From Sulfuricella sp. (lineage in GTDB: Bacteria; Pseudomonadota; Gammaproteobacteria; Burkholderiales; Sulfuricellaceae), in NCBI GenBank assembly GCA_018336195.1, contig JAGXQV010000052.1, forward strand, positions 1 to 64,000: a DNA stretch of 64,000 bases, written 5' to 3'. The translations under genes were made by a program, and so were the position numbers. Below, piece after piece: positions 15,651 through 26,003 of the stretch (its first letter is position 1; every line of letters begins with the position of its first letter). Under the pieces are notes generated by a model. The model was not told the DNA's origin, searched no databases, and saw only the letters and a program-made list of their open reading frames with translations.

Positions 15651-16925
15651 TTACTGGCAACCAGCCTGTTTCTGCCAAGTGCTCAGGAGGCCCAGATCAA
15701 GGATCGAATTCCCCGACAGCAGCCCGACGTAGATCAGGTGCTCATCGCCGGTGCTAATACCAAGATAGCTGTTGGTCTTGGAGTAGTAGCGATAGTAGTA
15801 CGGCCCCAAAACCTTGGACACGGCACCGGACGGAGAGAAGAGTTCGGGGTAGATCCTTTCACCCCAACTAAACACGCAGTCGGCGCGGACAGCCTGCGAG
15901 GAAGGCGCAACCACGAGCTTGGTCAGCGTTACCATCGCGGATGCAGTCTTGGTGACCGAACCATCGGTAAAGGTCGCGGTAACCGTCACGGAAGTATCCG
16001 CAGTCAACGTTGAAGCAGCGCTCAGGGTACCGGTACTGCCGATGGTGGCACCGCTTCCAGCTACACTCCACTGGACGTTGGTCGCGGCTTTGCTGCTTCC
16101 GTCACTGTAGTAAGCGCTGGCAGCACAAGACCCGTAACCACCCGCAGCGACCGTGGACGGGCAACTAATCGACAGGCTCGACAAAGTCGCCGCTACGGTT
16201 CCCGTGCAACTGGAGCCGGAACACAGATCCACTTGATTCCAATGCACCCAACTGGCTCGCGCCTTTTGTTCAGTGGTCAAGGTAGCACCGGCTGCAACGG
16301 GGGTGCAACTGCTGGCAATGGTATTGGTCGTACCCGCATCCCACAGCACAAACACCCAATCAGGATAGGAACTGCTCGTACCCCACAGCGTACCCTTTGC
16401 ACCGGCAGGAACACCGCAATCGACGGCCTGATTGGTAACCAAGCGCGTGCCCACCGGCGTGCTGGTTGCGATGCCGTGAGTCGTCGTGGTGGTCGTAGTC
16501 GTTACATCCACTTGATTCCAATGCACCCAACTGGCGCGCGCCTTTTGCTCCGTGGTCAAGGTGGCACCGACCAGAGTGGGGCTGCAGGTGCTGGAAATGG
16601 TGTTGGTCGTACCCGCATCCCACAGGATAAACACCCAGTCAGGGTAAGAACTGCTCGTACCCCAGACGGTACCTTTCGCGCCCGCCGGAACACCGCAATC
16701 AACTGCCTGATTGGTGACTACCAGAGTGCCGACCGGTGTCGTCGTCGGTATGCTGGAAAACTGTCCGGCTTGGGTATCACCGGTGTTCGGATTCGTAGCT
16801 GTTACGCCGGAAAACGCGCCGGATTGCAGGTCGCCACCGCCATGATTTAGCGGAATGTCGGCCCGTGCGCCAAACGAGAGTGCAAACGCCAGTAAAAGCC
16901 CTAAGGCCATTCTATAAATTTTCAT
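15651..16925 (-). CDS. Secreted protein with two 93-residue tandem repeats and an Ig-like domain
   Basis: 424 residues from ATG 16925 (GGAGGGTATT upstream). A signal peptide (MKIYRMALGLLLAFALSFGARA) is followed by two copies of a ~93-residue unit starting TPVGT.LVVTNQAVDCGVPAGAKGT and containing SYPDWVF.LWDAGTTNTI and ASWVHWNQVD. The first unit ends in a threonine tract. A Big-2/Ig-like domain (~240-340) follows, then a C-terminal module (CVFSWGERIYPELFSPSG...YYRYYSKTNSYLGIS) that I associate with other exported betaproteobacterial proteins. Cysteines are paired per unit, suggesting disulfides. Function unknown; probably extracellular or surface exposed. Confidence 0.75.
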   Translation of the reverse strand: MKIYRMALGLLLAFALSFGARADIPLNHGGGDLQSGAFSGVTATNPNTGDTQAGQFSSIPTTTPVGTLVVTNQAVDCGVPAGAKGTVWGTSSSYPDWVFILWDAGTTNTISSTCSPTLVGATLTTEQKARASWVHWNQVDVTTTTTTTTHGIATSTPVGTRLVTNQAVDCGVPAGAKGTLWGTSSSYPDWVFVLWDAGTTNTIASSCTPVAAGATLTTEQKARASWVHWNQVDLCSGSSCTGTVAATLSSLSISCPSTVAAGGYGSCAASAYYSDGSSKAATNVQWSVAGSGATIGSTGTLSAASTLTADTSVTVTATFTDGSVTKTASAMVTLTKLVVAPSSQAVRADCVFSWGERIYPELFSPSGAVSKVLGPYYYRYYSKTNSYLGISTGDEHLIYVGLLSGNSILDLGLLSTWQKQAGCQ

Positions 16926-17730
16926 AATACCCTCCACGCCATGATGAATTTCAATTTGTCAGAGACAATGCAAATCTGAAGCTACCAGTTGAACCCCTTA
17001 AACCGCTAGCTCGCATTTGATGCCCACCCCCTTGTTAAAACATCCCCAAGGGAACCCCTCTATTTTTGCCACTATCACACAAACCCAATACCACTACTAA
17101 ATTCGCGGCTTGCCGCCCTGGTTGATACCGACCTTTGCAAGTTTCCGGGCCAACCTCCCATTATCTTTAATGGCTACAAATCTAGTACATATTTGCACTG
17201 ATTACCAGCGCTGATCAAGCGAAAACCGCCTAAATATCAACTCAATTTGACAGCTCAGTCTACCCAAATAATTAGTAGAACGGGAATAACATGCATATTT
17301 TATGCATTTATCATGCATCCACATAATTCTTCCCCCCTCTGCTTGAGAGGGGAAAACATTTAAAGAACAGCCCACTATCCGAAATAGCGGCTTCCCAAAC
17401 ACCCCAAACACCGGGAATCGGACACGTTCGCCATCTCGGCTCCATCGCGGCGAATCACGAAAAACAGTGGGAAATTTTACGAGGATGCCTTGAGCCACAC
17501 AGTGAGCTGTTTCACAGTTCTGTCCAGAAACCCACGATTTTGCCGCAACGAGTTGGACTGGCGCCACTTAAATATCAAAAACATTCTCCCCCGTGAATAC
17601 CGCCTTATTTTGCTTGAAGTAGCCCTTGAGGCAACATCGTTCCAACTAAAACTTTCCCTGCCCAATGCCCACACCCGACCCCCGGTATATAATTAGCGGT
17701 TTTTAGCTCCCCATTATATTTATTCGCAAC
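16926..17730. other. 805-base AT-richer intergenic region with no convincing gene
   Basis: The region separates two divergent genes and is visibly lower in GC than its surroundings. The longest frame (minus, 17202-17567) has no ribosome site, domain or usual codon choice and I do not accept it. Visible items: three ATGCAT motifs at 17291-17318, a perfect CCCCTCT-GCTTG-AGAGGGG hairpin (17334-17352) without a T-run, and TATAAT at 17688-17693 that may be the valS -10 box, although no good -35 is seen. A small RNA cannot be excluded. Confidence 0.5.
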
Positions 17731-20514
17731 ATGGAACTCGCCAAAAGCTTCGAACCCCGCGCCATTGAGGCGCACTGGTACCCGATCTGGGAATCCCAAG
17801 GTTATTTCAAGCCTGCCATGAGCAGTGCCGCATCGGTCACCCCTGCGGATGGCAAGGATGCCTACTGCATCATGCTGCCGCCGCCCAATGTCACCGGCAC
17901 GCTGCACATGGGCCATGCCTTCCAGGACACCCTGATGGATACCCTGGTCCGCTACCACCGCATGAAGGGTGACAATACCCTGTGGCAACCGGGCACCGAC
18001 CACGCCGGTATCGCCACCCAGATCGTGGTGGAACGCCAACTGGACGCGAAAGGCGTGTCGCGCCACGATCTGGGCCGCGAGAAATTCCTCGAAAAAGTTT
18101 GGGAATGGAAAGAGGAGTCCGGCTCCACCATCACCCGCCAGATGCGCCGTCTGGGGGCTTCCTGCGACTGGTCGCGCGAGCGTTTTACGATGGACGACGG
18201 GCTGTCCAAGGCGGTCAGCGAAGTATTTGTCACCCTCTACAAGCAAGGTCTGATTTATCGCGGCAAGCGTCTGGTCAATTGGGATCCGGTGCTGCAGACA
18301 GCGGTTTCCGACCTCGAAGTGGTTTCCGAGGAAGAAGACGGTTCGATGTGGCACATCCGCTACCCAGTCGAGGGCGGCAGCGAGGCGCTGATCGTCGCCA
18401 CCACCCGCCCCGAAACCCTGCTGGGCGACATGGCGGTGGCAGTGCACCCCGAGGACGAGCGCTACAAGCACCTGGTCGGCAAGCATGTGCGCCTGCCGCT
18501 GTGCGAGCGCACCATCCCCATCATCGCCGACGATTACGTGGACAAGGAATTCGGCACCGGCTGCGTGAAGATCACCCCGGCCCACGATTTCAACGACTAC
18601 CAGGTCGGCCAACGCCATCACCTGGAGCCGCTCAGCATTCTCACGCTGGACGCCAAAATCAACGAATTCGCGCCTTCTCAATACCAGGGCATGGATAGAT
18701 TCGAGGCGCGCAAGAAAATCGTCGCCGACCTCGAAGCCCAGGGCTATTTGGTAGAAATCAAACCGCACAAGCTGATGGTGCCGCGCGGCGACCGCACCCA
18801 TACCGTCATCGAACCGATGCTCACCGACCAGTGGTACGTTTCCATGGAAGGCCTGGCCAAGCGCGCCCTCAAGTCGGTGGCCGACGGCGAGGTGAAGTTC
18901 GTGCCGGACAACTGGACCCATGTTTATAACCAGTGGCTGGAAAACATCCAGGACTGGTGCATCTCCCGCCAACTGTGGTGGGGCCACCGCATCCCCGCTT
19001 GGTACGACGAGGACGGCAACGTCTACGTCGCCAACAGCCAGGAAGAAGCGCAGCAGCAGGCCGGCAGCGGAAAAACCCTGACCCGCGACGAAGACGTGCT
19101 CGACACCTGGTTCTCCTCGGCGCTGTGGCCGTTCTCGACGCTGGGCTGGCCGGACAAGACGCCGGAACTGGCGACCTTCCTGCCCGGTTCGGTGCTGGTC
19201 ACCGGCTTCGACATCATCTTCTTCTGGGTCGCCCGGATGATTATGATGTCGCTGCATTTCACCGACCAGGTGCCGTTCCGCGAGGTCTACGTGCATGGCC
19301 TGGTACGCGACCAGCACGGCAACAAGATGTCGAAATCCAAGGGCAACGTGATCGACCCGATCGACCTGATCGACGGCATCACGCTGGAAGAACTGGTGAC
19401 CAAGCGCACCAGCAACCTGATGAACCCCAAGCAGGCGGAGTCCATTGGCAAACTGACGCGCAAGGACTTCCCCGACGGCATTCCTTCCTTCGGCACCGAT
19501 GCGATCCGCTTCACCTTCGCCAGCCTGGCGTCGCACGGGCGCGACATCAAGTTCGATTTCAAGCGCTGCGAGGGCTACCGCAACTTCTGCAACAAGCTGT
19601 GGAACGCCACCCGCTACGTGTTGATGAATCTCGAAGGGCAGGATTGCGGTCAGGATGACAGCGCCGCTTTCGAGTATTCCGACGCCGACAAGTGGATCGT
19701 CAGCCGCTTGCAACAGGCGGAAAAGGATGTAGCCGAGGGCTTCGACCACTACCGCTTCGACATGGCCGCGCGCGCCGTCTACGAATTCGTGTGGGACGAG
19801 TATTGCGACTGGTACGTGGAACTCGCCAAGGTGCAACTGCAAAACGGCAACGAGGCTCAGCAGCGCGCCACCCGCCGCACCCTGGTGCGTGTTTTGGGCG
19901 CCATGCTGCGCTTGGCACACCCGCTGATCCCATTCATCACCGAGGAGCTGTGGCAGAAAGTGGCACCGCTCACCGGCGCGCCGCACTGCACTCAGGGCGG
20001 CAACGTCGCCTCCATCATGCTGGCGCCTTTCCCCCAGCCGAACGAGGCCAAGATCGACAATGCCGCCTACGCGCGCATCGCCACCCTCAAGGACATCGTC
20101 CACGCCTGCCGCAACCTGCGCGGTGAGATGAACTTGTCTCCGGCGCAAAAGGTTCCGTTGATTGCCCTCGGTGACATCTCTGTCTTTATCCCCTATATTC
20201 AAGCGTTGGCGAAGATCTCCGATATTGCGCTGGTCGAAGGCGAGCTGCCGCAAGCCGACGCACCGGTAGCGGTCGTCGGCGAGGTACGCCTGATGCTCAA
20301 GGTCGAGATCGACAAGGATGCCGAAAAAGCCCGGCTATCCAAGGAAATCACGCGCCTGGAAGGAGAAATAAGCAAGGCCGAAGCGAAGCTGTCCAACGAA
20401 AGCTTCGTGGCACGCGCCCCGGCAGCGGTCGTCGCAACGGAAAAGGAACGGCTGGCGAGTTTCGCCGACACGCTGGGTAAGCTCAAAGTGCAACTGGAGA
20501 AGCTTGGCGCTTAA
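17731..20514 (+). CDS. valS: Valyl-tRNA synthetase
   Basis: 927-residue class I aminoacyl-tRNA synthetase that charges tRNA-Val in the cytoplasm. The HIGH-type motif is [15 protein letters not shown] (~50-64). The editing (CP1) domain carries [17 protein letters not shown] and DFNDYQVG. The second catalytic motif is [12 protein letters not shown] (~533). The C-terminus holds the coiled-coil arm ([23 protein letters not shown]) typical of bacterial ValRS. Length is normal. The start [13 protein letters not shown] matches the family. It is followed after 49 bases by mlaA. Confidence 0.98.
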   Translation: MELAKSFEPRAIEAHWYPIWESQGYFKPAMSSAASVTPADGKDAYCIMLPPPNVTGTLHMGHAFQDTLMDTLVRYHRMKGDNTLWQPGTDHAGIATQIVVERQLDAKGVSRHDLGREKFLEKVWEWKEESGSTITRQMRRLGASCDWSRERFTMDDGLSKAVSEVFVTLYKQGLIYRGKRLVNWDPVLQTAVSDLEVVSEEEDGSMWHIRYPVEGGSEALIVATTRPETLLGDMAVAVHPEDERYKHLVGKHVRLPLCERTIPIIADDYVDKEFGTGCVKITPAHDFNDYQVGQRHHLEPLSILTLDAKINEFAPSQYQGMDRFEARKKIVADLEAQGYLVEIKPHKLMVPRGDRTHTVIEPMLTDQWYVSMEGLAKRALKSVADGEVKFVPDNWTHVYNQWLENIQDWCISRQLWWGHRIPAWYDEDGNVYVANSQEEAQQQAGSGKTLTRDEDVLDTWFSSALWPFSTLGWPDKTPELATFLPGSVLVTGFDIIFFWVARMIMMSLHFTDQVPFREVYVHGLVRDQHGNKMSKSKGNVIDPIDLIDGITLEELVTKRTSNLMNPKQAESIGKLTRKDFPDGIPSFGTDAIRFTFASLASHGRDIKFDFKRCEGYRNFCNKLWNATRYVLMNLEGQDCGQDDSAAFEYSDADKWIVSRLQQAEKDVAEGFDHYRFDMAARAVYEFVWDEYCDWYVELAKVQLQNGNEAQQRATRRTLVRVLGAMLRLAHPLIPFITEELWQKVAPLTGAPHCTQGGNVASIMLAPFPQPNEAKIDNAAYARIATLKDIVHACRNLRGEMNLSPAQKVPLIALGDISVFIPYIQALAKISDIALVEGELPQADAPVAVVGEVRLMLKVEIDKDAEKARLSKEITRLEGEISKAEAKLSNESFVARAPAAVVATEKERLASFADTLGKLKVQLEKLGA

Positions 20515-20563
20515 TCAGCCCTTCCTGATATACTAAGCCCAACAAAAACAAGCGGGTATTTTT

Positions 20564-21283
20564 ATGGATAATTCCGGAAATCGCAGAAAACTGGCCGCGC
20601 TGGCTGTGGCAAGTGCTTTCCTTCTTGGCGGCTGCGCTACCAACGGCGACAAGCGCGACCCGCTGGAGCCGCTAAACCGCGGCATCTACCAGCTCAACGA
20701 CACCGTGGACAAGGCCGTCATCAAGCCGGTGGCACAGGGTTACAAGGCGGTCCTGCCACAGCCGGTACGCACCGGAGTCGGCAATTTCTTCTCCAACCTC
20801 GACGATGCCGTGGTGGTCGCCAACGACCTCCTGCAATTCAAGCTGGAGCGTTCGGTGAACGACTTTCTGCGCTTGCTCACCAATACCACCATCGGCTTGG
20901 CCGGCCTGCTCGACGTGGCAACCCCGATGGGGCTGGAAAAACACAACGAGGATTTCGGCCAGACCCTGGGTTACTGGGGCATTCCCGACGGTCCCTATCT
21001 GGTGCTGCCGATTCTCGGCCCCAGTTCATTCCGCGACACGCTGGGCCGCGTGGCGGACTGGCAAGTCGACCCGCTGACCCAGCACCCTGAAGTGGCGGAA
21101 AGGAATTGGGGAGTGGCGGTGAAGCTCGAGGATGTCCGCGCCCGCCTGTTGGATACCGATCAAGTGCTCGACGATGCGGCCATCGATCCCTACGTCTTTG
21201 TCCGCGACGCCTACCTGCAGCGCCGCCGCAACCTGGTTTACGACGGCGAGCCGCCGCGCCGCAAATTCGACGACGACGAATAA
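20564..21283 (+). CDS. mlaA: MlaA (VacJ) outer-membrane lipoprotein
   Basis: 239 residues. A lipoprotein signal peptide ends in LLGGC with the lipidated cysteine at C24. The family core follows: DPLEPLNRGIYQLNDTVDKAVIKPVAQGY, then FFSNLDDAVVVANDLLQ, LTNTTIGLAGLLDVATPMGL and DFGQTLGYWGIPDGPYLVLPILGPSSFRD. MlaA removes mislocalised phospholipid from the outer leaflet of the outer membrane and passes it to MlaC. The mlaFEDCB genes are not in this window. The gene is convergent with the ZIP transporter gene; the stop codons are one base apart. Confidence 0.95.
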   Translation: MDNSGNRRKLAALAVASAFLLGGCATNGDKRDPLEPLNRGIYQLNDTVDKAVIKPVAQGYKAVLPQPVRTGVGNFFSNLDDAVVVANDLLQFKLERSVNDFLRLLTNTTIGLAGLLDVATPMGLEKHNEDFGQTLGYWGIPDGPYLVLPILGPSSFRDTLGRVADWQVDPLTQHPEVAERNWGVAVKLEDVRARLLDTDQVLDDAAIDPYVFVRDAYLQRRRNLVYDGEPPRRKFDDDE

Positions 21284-21284
21284 A

Positions 21285-22061
21285 TCAGGCGTCGCCCAGC
21301 GCCGCCTTCACCAACCAGATCGACCCGATCCCCATGCCGATCAGCAGCGCCTGCTGCAAGGTCGCGTGGATTTCCGCGCGTTTATGCAGACCGGGGATCA
21401 GGTCCGCCACCGCCACGTATATCATGCTCGCCGCCGCTAACCCCAGGAAAAACGGCGTCCATTCCTGCATGGATTGCAAGGCGAAATAGGACAATACCCC
21501 ACCCACCAGCGTCGCAAAACTGGAAACCAGATTCAGCGTGAATGCCTGGCGCCGGGTATAACCGGAATGCAGCAGAATCAGGAAGTCGCCGACCTCCTGC
21601 GGAATCTCATGGGCAATGATGGCCAGCGCCGTAGCCACCCCTACCTGGAAATCTGCGATGAAGGCCGCCGCGATAATCACCCCATCGACAAAATTGTGGA
21701 AGGTGTCACCGACCATAATCATCATCCCGCTGCGCCCGTGGTCATGTCCATGCGCATCGGGCGCATGCGCCTCGCAATGATCTGCATCGTGGCAATGCCG
21801 CCACAGCACCAGTTTTTCCAGGATAAAAAACAACAGAATGCCGAATAATATTGTCGCAGTGGTATGTTCGATATTCTTGGTCAACTCGAAAGCGTGGGGG
21901 AGAATTTCCAGAAACGCAGCACCCAGCAGGGCTCCGATCGCGTAACTCACCAGCAACGGCACCCACTCGGCCCGCGCCGAAAAAGCGAATAGGGCCGCCA
22001 CGACAATGCTCAGGACACCGCCCAGTAAGCTGGCGAGGATAATGCCGGTCAATATGCTCAT
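21285..22061 (-). CDS. ZIP-family metal transporter
   Basis: 258 residues with about eight membrane helices. The metal-site helices are plain: HNFVDGVIIAAAF and, in the next helix, AIIAHEIPQEVGDFLILL. Between helices III and IV lies a histidine-rich loop (RHCHDADHCEAHAPDAHGHDHG), as in other ZIP proteins, thought to bind or sense metal. ZIP transporters carry zinc, iron or related divalent ions into the cytoplasm; the ion here is not determined. Similar to ZupT/GufA-type members in length. Confidence 0.9.
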   Translation of the reverse strand: MSILTGIILASLLGGVLSIVVAALFAFSARAEWVPLLVSYAIGALLGAAFLEILPHAFELTKNIEHTTATILFGILLFFILEKLVLWRHCHDADHCEAHAPDAHGHDHGRSGMMIMVGDTFHNFVDGVIIAAAFIADFQVGVATALAIIAHEIPQEVGDFLILLHSGYTRRQAFTLNLVSSFATLVGGVLSYFALQSMQEWTPFFLGLAAASMIYVAVADLIPGLHKRAEIHATLQQALLIGMGIGSIWLVKAALGDA

Positions 22062-22095
22062 ATCGTTATTGTAATATCCCGCCGATTAAACTGAA

Positions 22096-22117
22096 CGAGC
22101 CGCTAACCAGCGGCTCG
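22096..22117. terminator. Hairpin between ZIP gene and secreted-protein gene (weak terminator candidate)
   Basis: CGAGCCGCT pairs perfectly with AGCGGCTCG across AACC. On the minus strand it is followed by TTCAGTTTAATC, only partly T-rich, and lies 234 bases past the secreted-protein stop and 35 bases before the ZIP start. It could be a terminator for the former or a leader structure of the latter. Nothing else is seen in 22118-22350. Confidence 0.35.
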
Positions 22118-22350
22118 CATACTTTCAAGGGGTGATGGGCCAGAATTTTTGAGACAGGAACTACGTCCTTGCTTACAAACTCATAACAAACTGATTAACA
22201 AGAAAATATATACCCAACCCTGAATATCCAATTCGGCCCGTATCATAACATGCCATAACCGTGGCAATGCACTGCCACCGCAGCAATTGCCCCTCATCCT
22301 AGGCGCGAATACTGGAAGGGCCATTCCAATCAGGTGTGTTGGCCGGCCGC

Positions 22351-23136
22351 TTAGCGCACTGTATAGCCGCGCCCTTCCAAACAGGCGGTCACCGCACGGC
22401 GATAGTCGCTATGGCGCGGATCGTCAGGACTGGCAAGCACCGGGTTGAAACCGACTTGCTCAGTCCCCCAACGCCGGCATTCGGCGCGATCTGCGTCGCT
22501 CTGGGAGGGTTTCTGATTGTTGCGTGGATATACGAACAGCTGTTCCCCAGGAGCGGCCGGCGGGATTGGCGAAACCGTGCCAGGCGGCACCGGCGAAGGT
22601 GAACTGGACGGCACCGGCGATGCCGAACGGGACGGAACCGGAGAAGGAGAATCCGAAGGAACCGACGAGATTCCGCTGGACAAACTGGGTGGCGCGGTGG
22701 AAATCATCTGCTCGGCAGGCGGCGCTACCACCATGTAACCACCGCTCGACGCCTCCATGTAATAAACGCCGTTGGCATAATAGTTCGGCACCGAGCCGAC
22801 CCACACCGTCACCACGTTGGGCGGCAGCACCGGCACGGCTATCCCCAAAGGCGGCGTCACCACCGTGTAATAGCCACCGCTGGGACGATACCAGACGCCG
22901 GAATGAAAGAAAAACCGCCCACTACCGTAGCCAATCGCGACATTGCCGGGCGGCAGCACAGGGGTTACATAACCGCGGGCCGGGTAGTAATGGTTGTGGT
23001 GAAAACGCTCGTCGAACGTCCAAGGCCCATCGTGACGGTCATGGCGGTCGGCCAGCACATTAGCGCTGGACAACGCGGCCGCAAGCAGCAAGCCCAGAAC
23101 CGCAACACGGGGAAGGAGAGGTTGTGGCATGAACAT
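22351..23136 (-). CDS. Secreted proline/serine-rich protein (DUF6515-like)
   Basis: 261 residues. A signal peptide (~1-29, ending NVLA) is followed by a histidine-rich segment (DRHDRHDGPW, FHHNHYY). Three similar strands follow (LPPGNVAIGYGSGRFFFHSGVWY, GGYYTVVTPPLGIAVPVLPP, VPNYYANGVYYMEASSGGYMVVAPP), as in the DUF6515 family of exported proteins. A low-complexity SPSPVPSRSASPVPSSSPSPVP linker leads to a C-terminal module with two cysteines (AECRRWGTEQVGFNP...ACLEGRGYTV). Function unknown; likely periplasmic or cell-envelope. Confidence 0.75.
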   Translation of the reverse strand: MFMPQPLLPRVAVLGLLLAAALSSANVLADRHDRHDGPWTFDERFHHNHYYPARGYVTPVLPPGNVAIGYGSGRFFFHSGVWYRPSGGYYTVVTPPLGIAVPVLPPNVVTVWVGSVPNYYANGVYYMEASSGGYMVVAPPAEQMISTAPPSLSSGISSVPSDSPSPVPSRSASPVPSSSPSPVPPGTVSPIPPAAPGEQLFVYPRNNQKPSQSDADRAECRRWGTEQVGFNPVLASPDDPRHSDYRRAVTACLEGRGYTVR

Positions 23137-23283
23137 TTAGATCCTAAATGGTTGGGTGGCAATGGCGGCACAAGCCGCGCCGCGGATGATAACGCTTCCC
23201 TGCTTAACGGCCCAGGGGGGCCACGCCGACACATCGCGAGGAAACGGATAGGGGCACCTGCCGGAAACCGTGCCGCCACCCTC

Positions 23284-23317
23284 GAAAAAAAGGGCACGGA
23301 TATTCATCCGCGCCCTT
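23284..23317 (-). terminator. Rho-independent terminator of htpG
   Basis: On the minus strand AAGGGCGCGGAT pairs with ATCCGTGCCCTT (one G-T pair) across GAAT, followed by a run of T. It lies 34 bases after the htpG stop codon. Confidence 0.88.
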
Positions 23318-23350
23318 ATTCACCTTGCTTCTGGATCAGTGGCGAACACC

Positions 23351-25255
23351 TTAACTCGCCATCTCCAGCAATACCTGATTCAACTTCCTAACGAAGGTAG
23401 CCGGGTCTTCAAGCTGACCACCTTCCGCCAACAGAGCCTGATCAAACAGGATACGACTCCAATCGTTGAAGCGCTCGCCGCTTTCGCCCTTGAGACGCTG
23501 CACCAGCGGGTGACGCGGATTGATTTCAAGAATCGGCTTACTGTTGGGCGCTTTCTGGCCGGCAGCCTTGAGCAGGCGTTCCAGGTTGCCGCTGATGTCA
23601 TGCTCACCGGCCACCAGGCACGCCGGAGAGTCGGTCAGGCGATGGGTAACGCGCACTTCCTTGACCGTTTCGCCCAGGGATTCCTGAATCTTGCCGATCA
23701 AATCCTTGAACTCGTCGGCTTCCTTGGCCTGCTCCTGTTTTTCCGCTTCGTCTTCCAGGCTGCCCAGGTCGAGGTCGCCCTTGGCCACCGATTGGAGCTT
23801 CTTGCCCTTGAATTCGGTGAGGTTGGAAGCCAGCCACTCGTCGACACGCTCATGCAGAAGAATGACTTCGATGCCCTTTTTGCGAAATATTTCCAGGTGC
23901 GGGCTATTCTTGGCGGCGGCAAAACTGTCGGCGGTGACGTAGTAAATCTTCTCCTGCCCTTCCTTCATGCGCCCCACGTAATCGGCCAGCGAAACGTCCT
24001 GCACGTCGCTGTCGTTGTGGGTGCTGGCAAGGCGCAGCAGCTTGGCGATGCGCTCCTTGTTGGCGTGGTCTTCACCGATGCCTTCCTTGAGTACCTTGCC
24101 GAATTCGCCCCAGAATTTGGCGTATTTCTCCGCATCGTTCTCGGCCATTTCTTCCAGCAAGCCCAGCACCTTCTTCACCGAGCCGGCGCGAATCGCGTCG
24201 ATATCCTTGCTGGCCTGGAGAATTTCACGGGAGACGTTGAGCGGCAGGTCGTTGGAATCGATCACCCCGCGCACGAAGCGCATATAGCGCGGCATCAATT
24301 GCTCTGCGTCGTCCATGATGAAGACCCGGCGCACATAGAGCTTCACGCCGTGGCGTTTTTCGTAATCCATCATGTCGAAAGGGGCGCGCGACGGGATGTA
24401 CAACAACTGGGTGTATTCTTGCTTGCCTTCCACCTTGGCGTGGACATGGGCGAGCGGCGGCTCGAAGTCGTGGCCGACATGCTTGTAAAACTCGTCGTAC
24501 TGTTCCTGAGTGATTTCGCTCTTGGGGCGCGCCCACAAGGCGGAAGCCTGGTTGACGGTTTCGTCTTCGTCGGTGACCTTGTTCTCGTTCTTTTCTGCGT
24601 CCCATTCTTCCTTGTTCATCACGATGGGCAGGGTGATGTGGTCGGAATACTTGCGGATGATCGACTTGATGCGCCACGCGGAAAGCAGTTCGTCCTCGCC
24701 TTCGCGCAGGTGCAGGGTGACTTCGCTGCCATGACCGGCTTTTTCCACGGTTTCCAGGCTGTATTCGCCCTCGCCTGCGGACTCCCAGCGCACCCCGTGC
24801 TCGGCGGTGAGGCCTGCACGGCGGGTGGTCAGCGTGACCTTGTCGGCAACGATGAAGGCTGAATAGAAACCCACGCCGAATTGGCCGATCAAATTGGCGT
24901 CCTTGGCCTGATCGCCGGTCAGCGAGGAGAAGAACTCGCGGGTGCCGGATTTGGCGATGGTGCCGATGTTGTCGATAACTTCCTGGCGCGACATGCCGAT
25001 GCCGTTGTCGGCGATGGTGATGGTGCGCGCCTCCTTGTCGAAGGCGATGCGGATTTTCAGGGCCGAATCGCTTTCATAGAGAGCATCGTCGGAGAGCGCC
25101 TCGAAGCGCAGTTTGTCGGCGGCGTCGGAGGCGTTGGAAATCAGTTCGCGGAGGAAAATTTCCTTGTTGCTGTACAGCGAGTGGATCATCAGCTTCAAAA
25201 GCTGGCGGACTTCGGTCTGGAAGCTGAGATTTTCCTTATGGGTGTCGTTGCTCAT
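23351..25255 (-). CDS. htpG: Chaperone HtpG (Hsp90)
   Basis: 634-residue bacterial Hsp90, a homodimeric cytoplasmic ATP-dependent chaperone. The N-terminal GHKL ATPase domain shows [26 protein letters not shown], and the lid with [15 protein letters not shown]. The middle domain has [12 protein letters not shown] and [19 protein letters not shown] with [19 protein letters not shown]. The C-terminal dimerisation domain is complete. Length equals the family norm. No obvious sigma-32 promoter is seen in the 60 bases upstream. Single gene with its own terminator. Confidence 0.98.
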   Translation of the reverse strand: MSNDTHKENLSFQTEVRQLLKLMIHSLYSNKEIFLRELISNASDAADKLRFEALSDDALYESDSALKIRIAFDKEARTITIADNGIGMSRQEVIDNIGTIAKSGTREFFSSLTGDQAKDANLIGQFGVGFYSAFIVADKVTLTTRRAGLTAEHGVRWESAGEGEYSLETVEKAGHGSEVTLHLREGEDELLSAWRIKSIIRKYSDHITLPIVMNKEEWDAEKNENKVTDEDETVNQASALWARPKSEITQEQYDEFYKHVGHDFEPPLAHVHAKVEGKQEYTQLLYIPSRAPFDMMDYEKRHGVKLYVRRVFIMDDAEQLMPRYMRFVRGVIDSNDLPLNVSREILQASKDIDAIRAGSVKKVLGLLEEMAENDAEKYAKFWGEFGKVLKEGIGEDHANKERIAKLLRLASTHNDSDVQDVSLADYVGRMKEGQEKIYYVTADSFAAAKNSPHLEIFRKKGIEVILLHERVDEWLASNLTEFKGKKLQSVAKGDLDLGSLEDEAEKQEQAKEADEFKDLIGKIQESLGETVKEVRVTHRLTDSPACLVAGEHDISGNLERLLKAAGQKAPNSKPILEINPRHPLVQRLKGESGERFNDWSRILFDQALLAEGGQLEDPATFVRKLNQVLLEMAS

Positions 25256-25316
25256 GGTGCTTGGGTCTCCCGAAATTAATCATGCAATCGCCTAAGTGGG
25301 GGCTGGCATCGGCATT

Positions 25317-25871
25317 TCAAGCCCATTGCCCCTGAATCACCTTCTCCGCCCAAAACAGGCCAACCATGGTTTTTACATCGCTGATGCGGCCTTCGCGCAC
25401 CTCCTGGAGCGCCTGATTCAACGACATCCGGATATTTTCCAGGAACTCGTCTTCGTCACGGCGGTGGCCGTGCTCAGTCAGGTCGCGCGCCAGGTAGATG
25501 AGGATGCGCTCGTCGGAATAGCCGATGCAGGGATGGATGGTGGTAAGAAACTGCCAGTTTGTCGCCGCGAAACCGGTTTCCTCGCGCAATTCGCGCTGCC
25601 CGCAGTCCAACGTGTCCTCGCCCGGGTCGATCTTGCCGGCCGGCAACTCCAGAAACTCCCGGCGCAGCGGATAGCGAAACTGCCGCACCAACAGGACGTC
25701 GCCGTCGTCGAGGAGCGGAACCACCACCACCGCGCCGGGATGAACGATATATTCGCGCCCGGATTCCTTGCCGTTGGGCAACCTTACCCGGTCTTCCCGA
25801 ACATGCAGGAGCTTGCCGTCGTATACCGAGGCGGATGAAATTTGATGCTCGGTCAGGTCGAGTTCATTCAT
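25317..25871 (-). CDS. Nudix hydrolase, ADP-ribose pyrophosphatase type
   Basis: 184 residues from ATG 25871 (MNELDLTEHQISS); an ATG at 25904 would place the start inside the divergent promoter. The Nudix box is complete: G-KIDPG-E-DTLDCGQ-REL-REETGF. The preceding GREYIVHPGAVVVVPLL and QFRYPLRREFLELPAGK segments are characteristic of the NudF/ADP-ribose pyrophosphatase branch. These enzymes split ADP-ribose into AMP and ribose 5-phosphate; the exact substrate is inferred from family resemblance. Confidence 0.88.
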   Translation of the reverse strand: MNELDLTEHQISSASVYDGKLLHVREDRVRLPNGKESGREYIVHPGAVVVVPLLDDGDVLLVRQFRYPLRREFLELPAGKIDPGEDTLDCGQRELREETGFAATNWQFLTTIHPCIGYSDERILIYLARDLTEHGHRRDEDEFLENIRMSLNQALQEVREGRISDVKTMVGLFWAEKVIQGQWA

Positions 25872-25897
25872 GGGTTTAATCCTGCCATAAAATTTAA

Positions 25898-25926
25898 TTG
25901 ACAATTGTTGAGTGTTTTACTATGGT
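25898..25926 (+). promoter_or_regulatory. Sigma-70 promoter of the 26,004 gene
   Basis: A perfect -35 TTGACA (25898-25903) and a -10-like TATGGT (25921-25926) are separated by exactly 17 bases. Transcription would start near 25933, giving a leader of about 70 bases before the ATG at 26004. Confidence 0.7.
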
Positions 25927-26003
25927 ATTGACAAGGGGAATCAATCCCCTGATTTTTCGGTGGCTATATCAGCTAATTCGAATTTACTTACAAGGAGATT
26001 ATC

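Noticed and set aside
17202-17567. 121-residue minus-strand open frame in the gap before valS
   Set aside because: No ribosome site, no domain, atypical composition; the region looks non-coding.
17605-20253. 882-residue minus-strand frame opposite valS
   Set aside because: A mirror frame caused by high-GC codon bias; valS itself is unmistakable.
22096-22117. Hairpin upstream of the ZIP gene as a metal-responsive riboswitch
   Set aside because: Only a simple stem is visible, with no conserved riboswitch core; kept as a weak terminator candidate.
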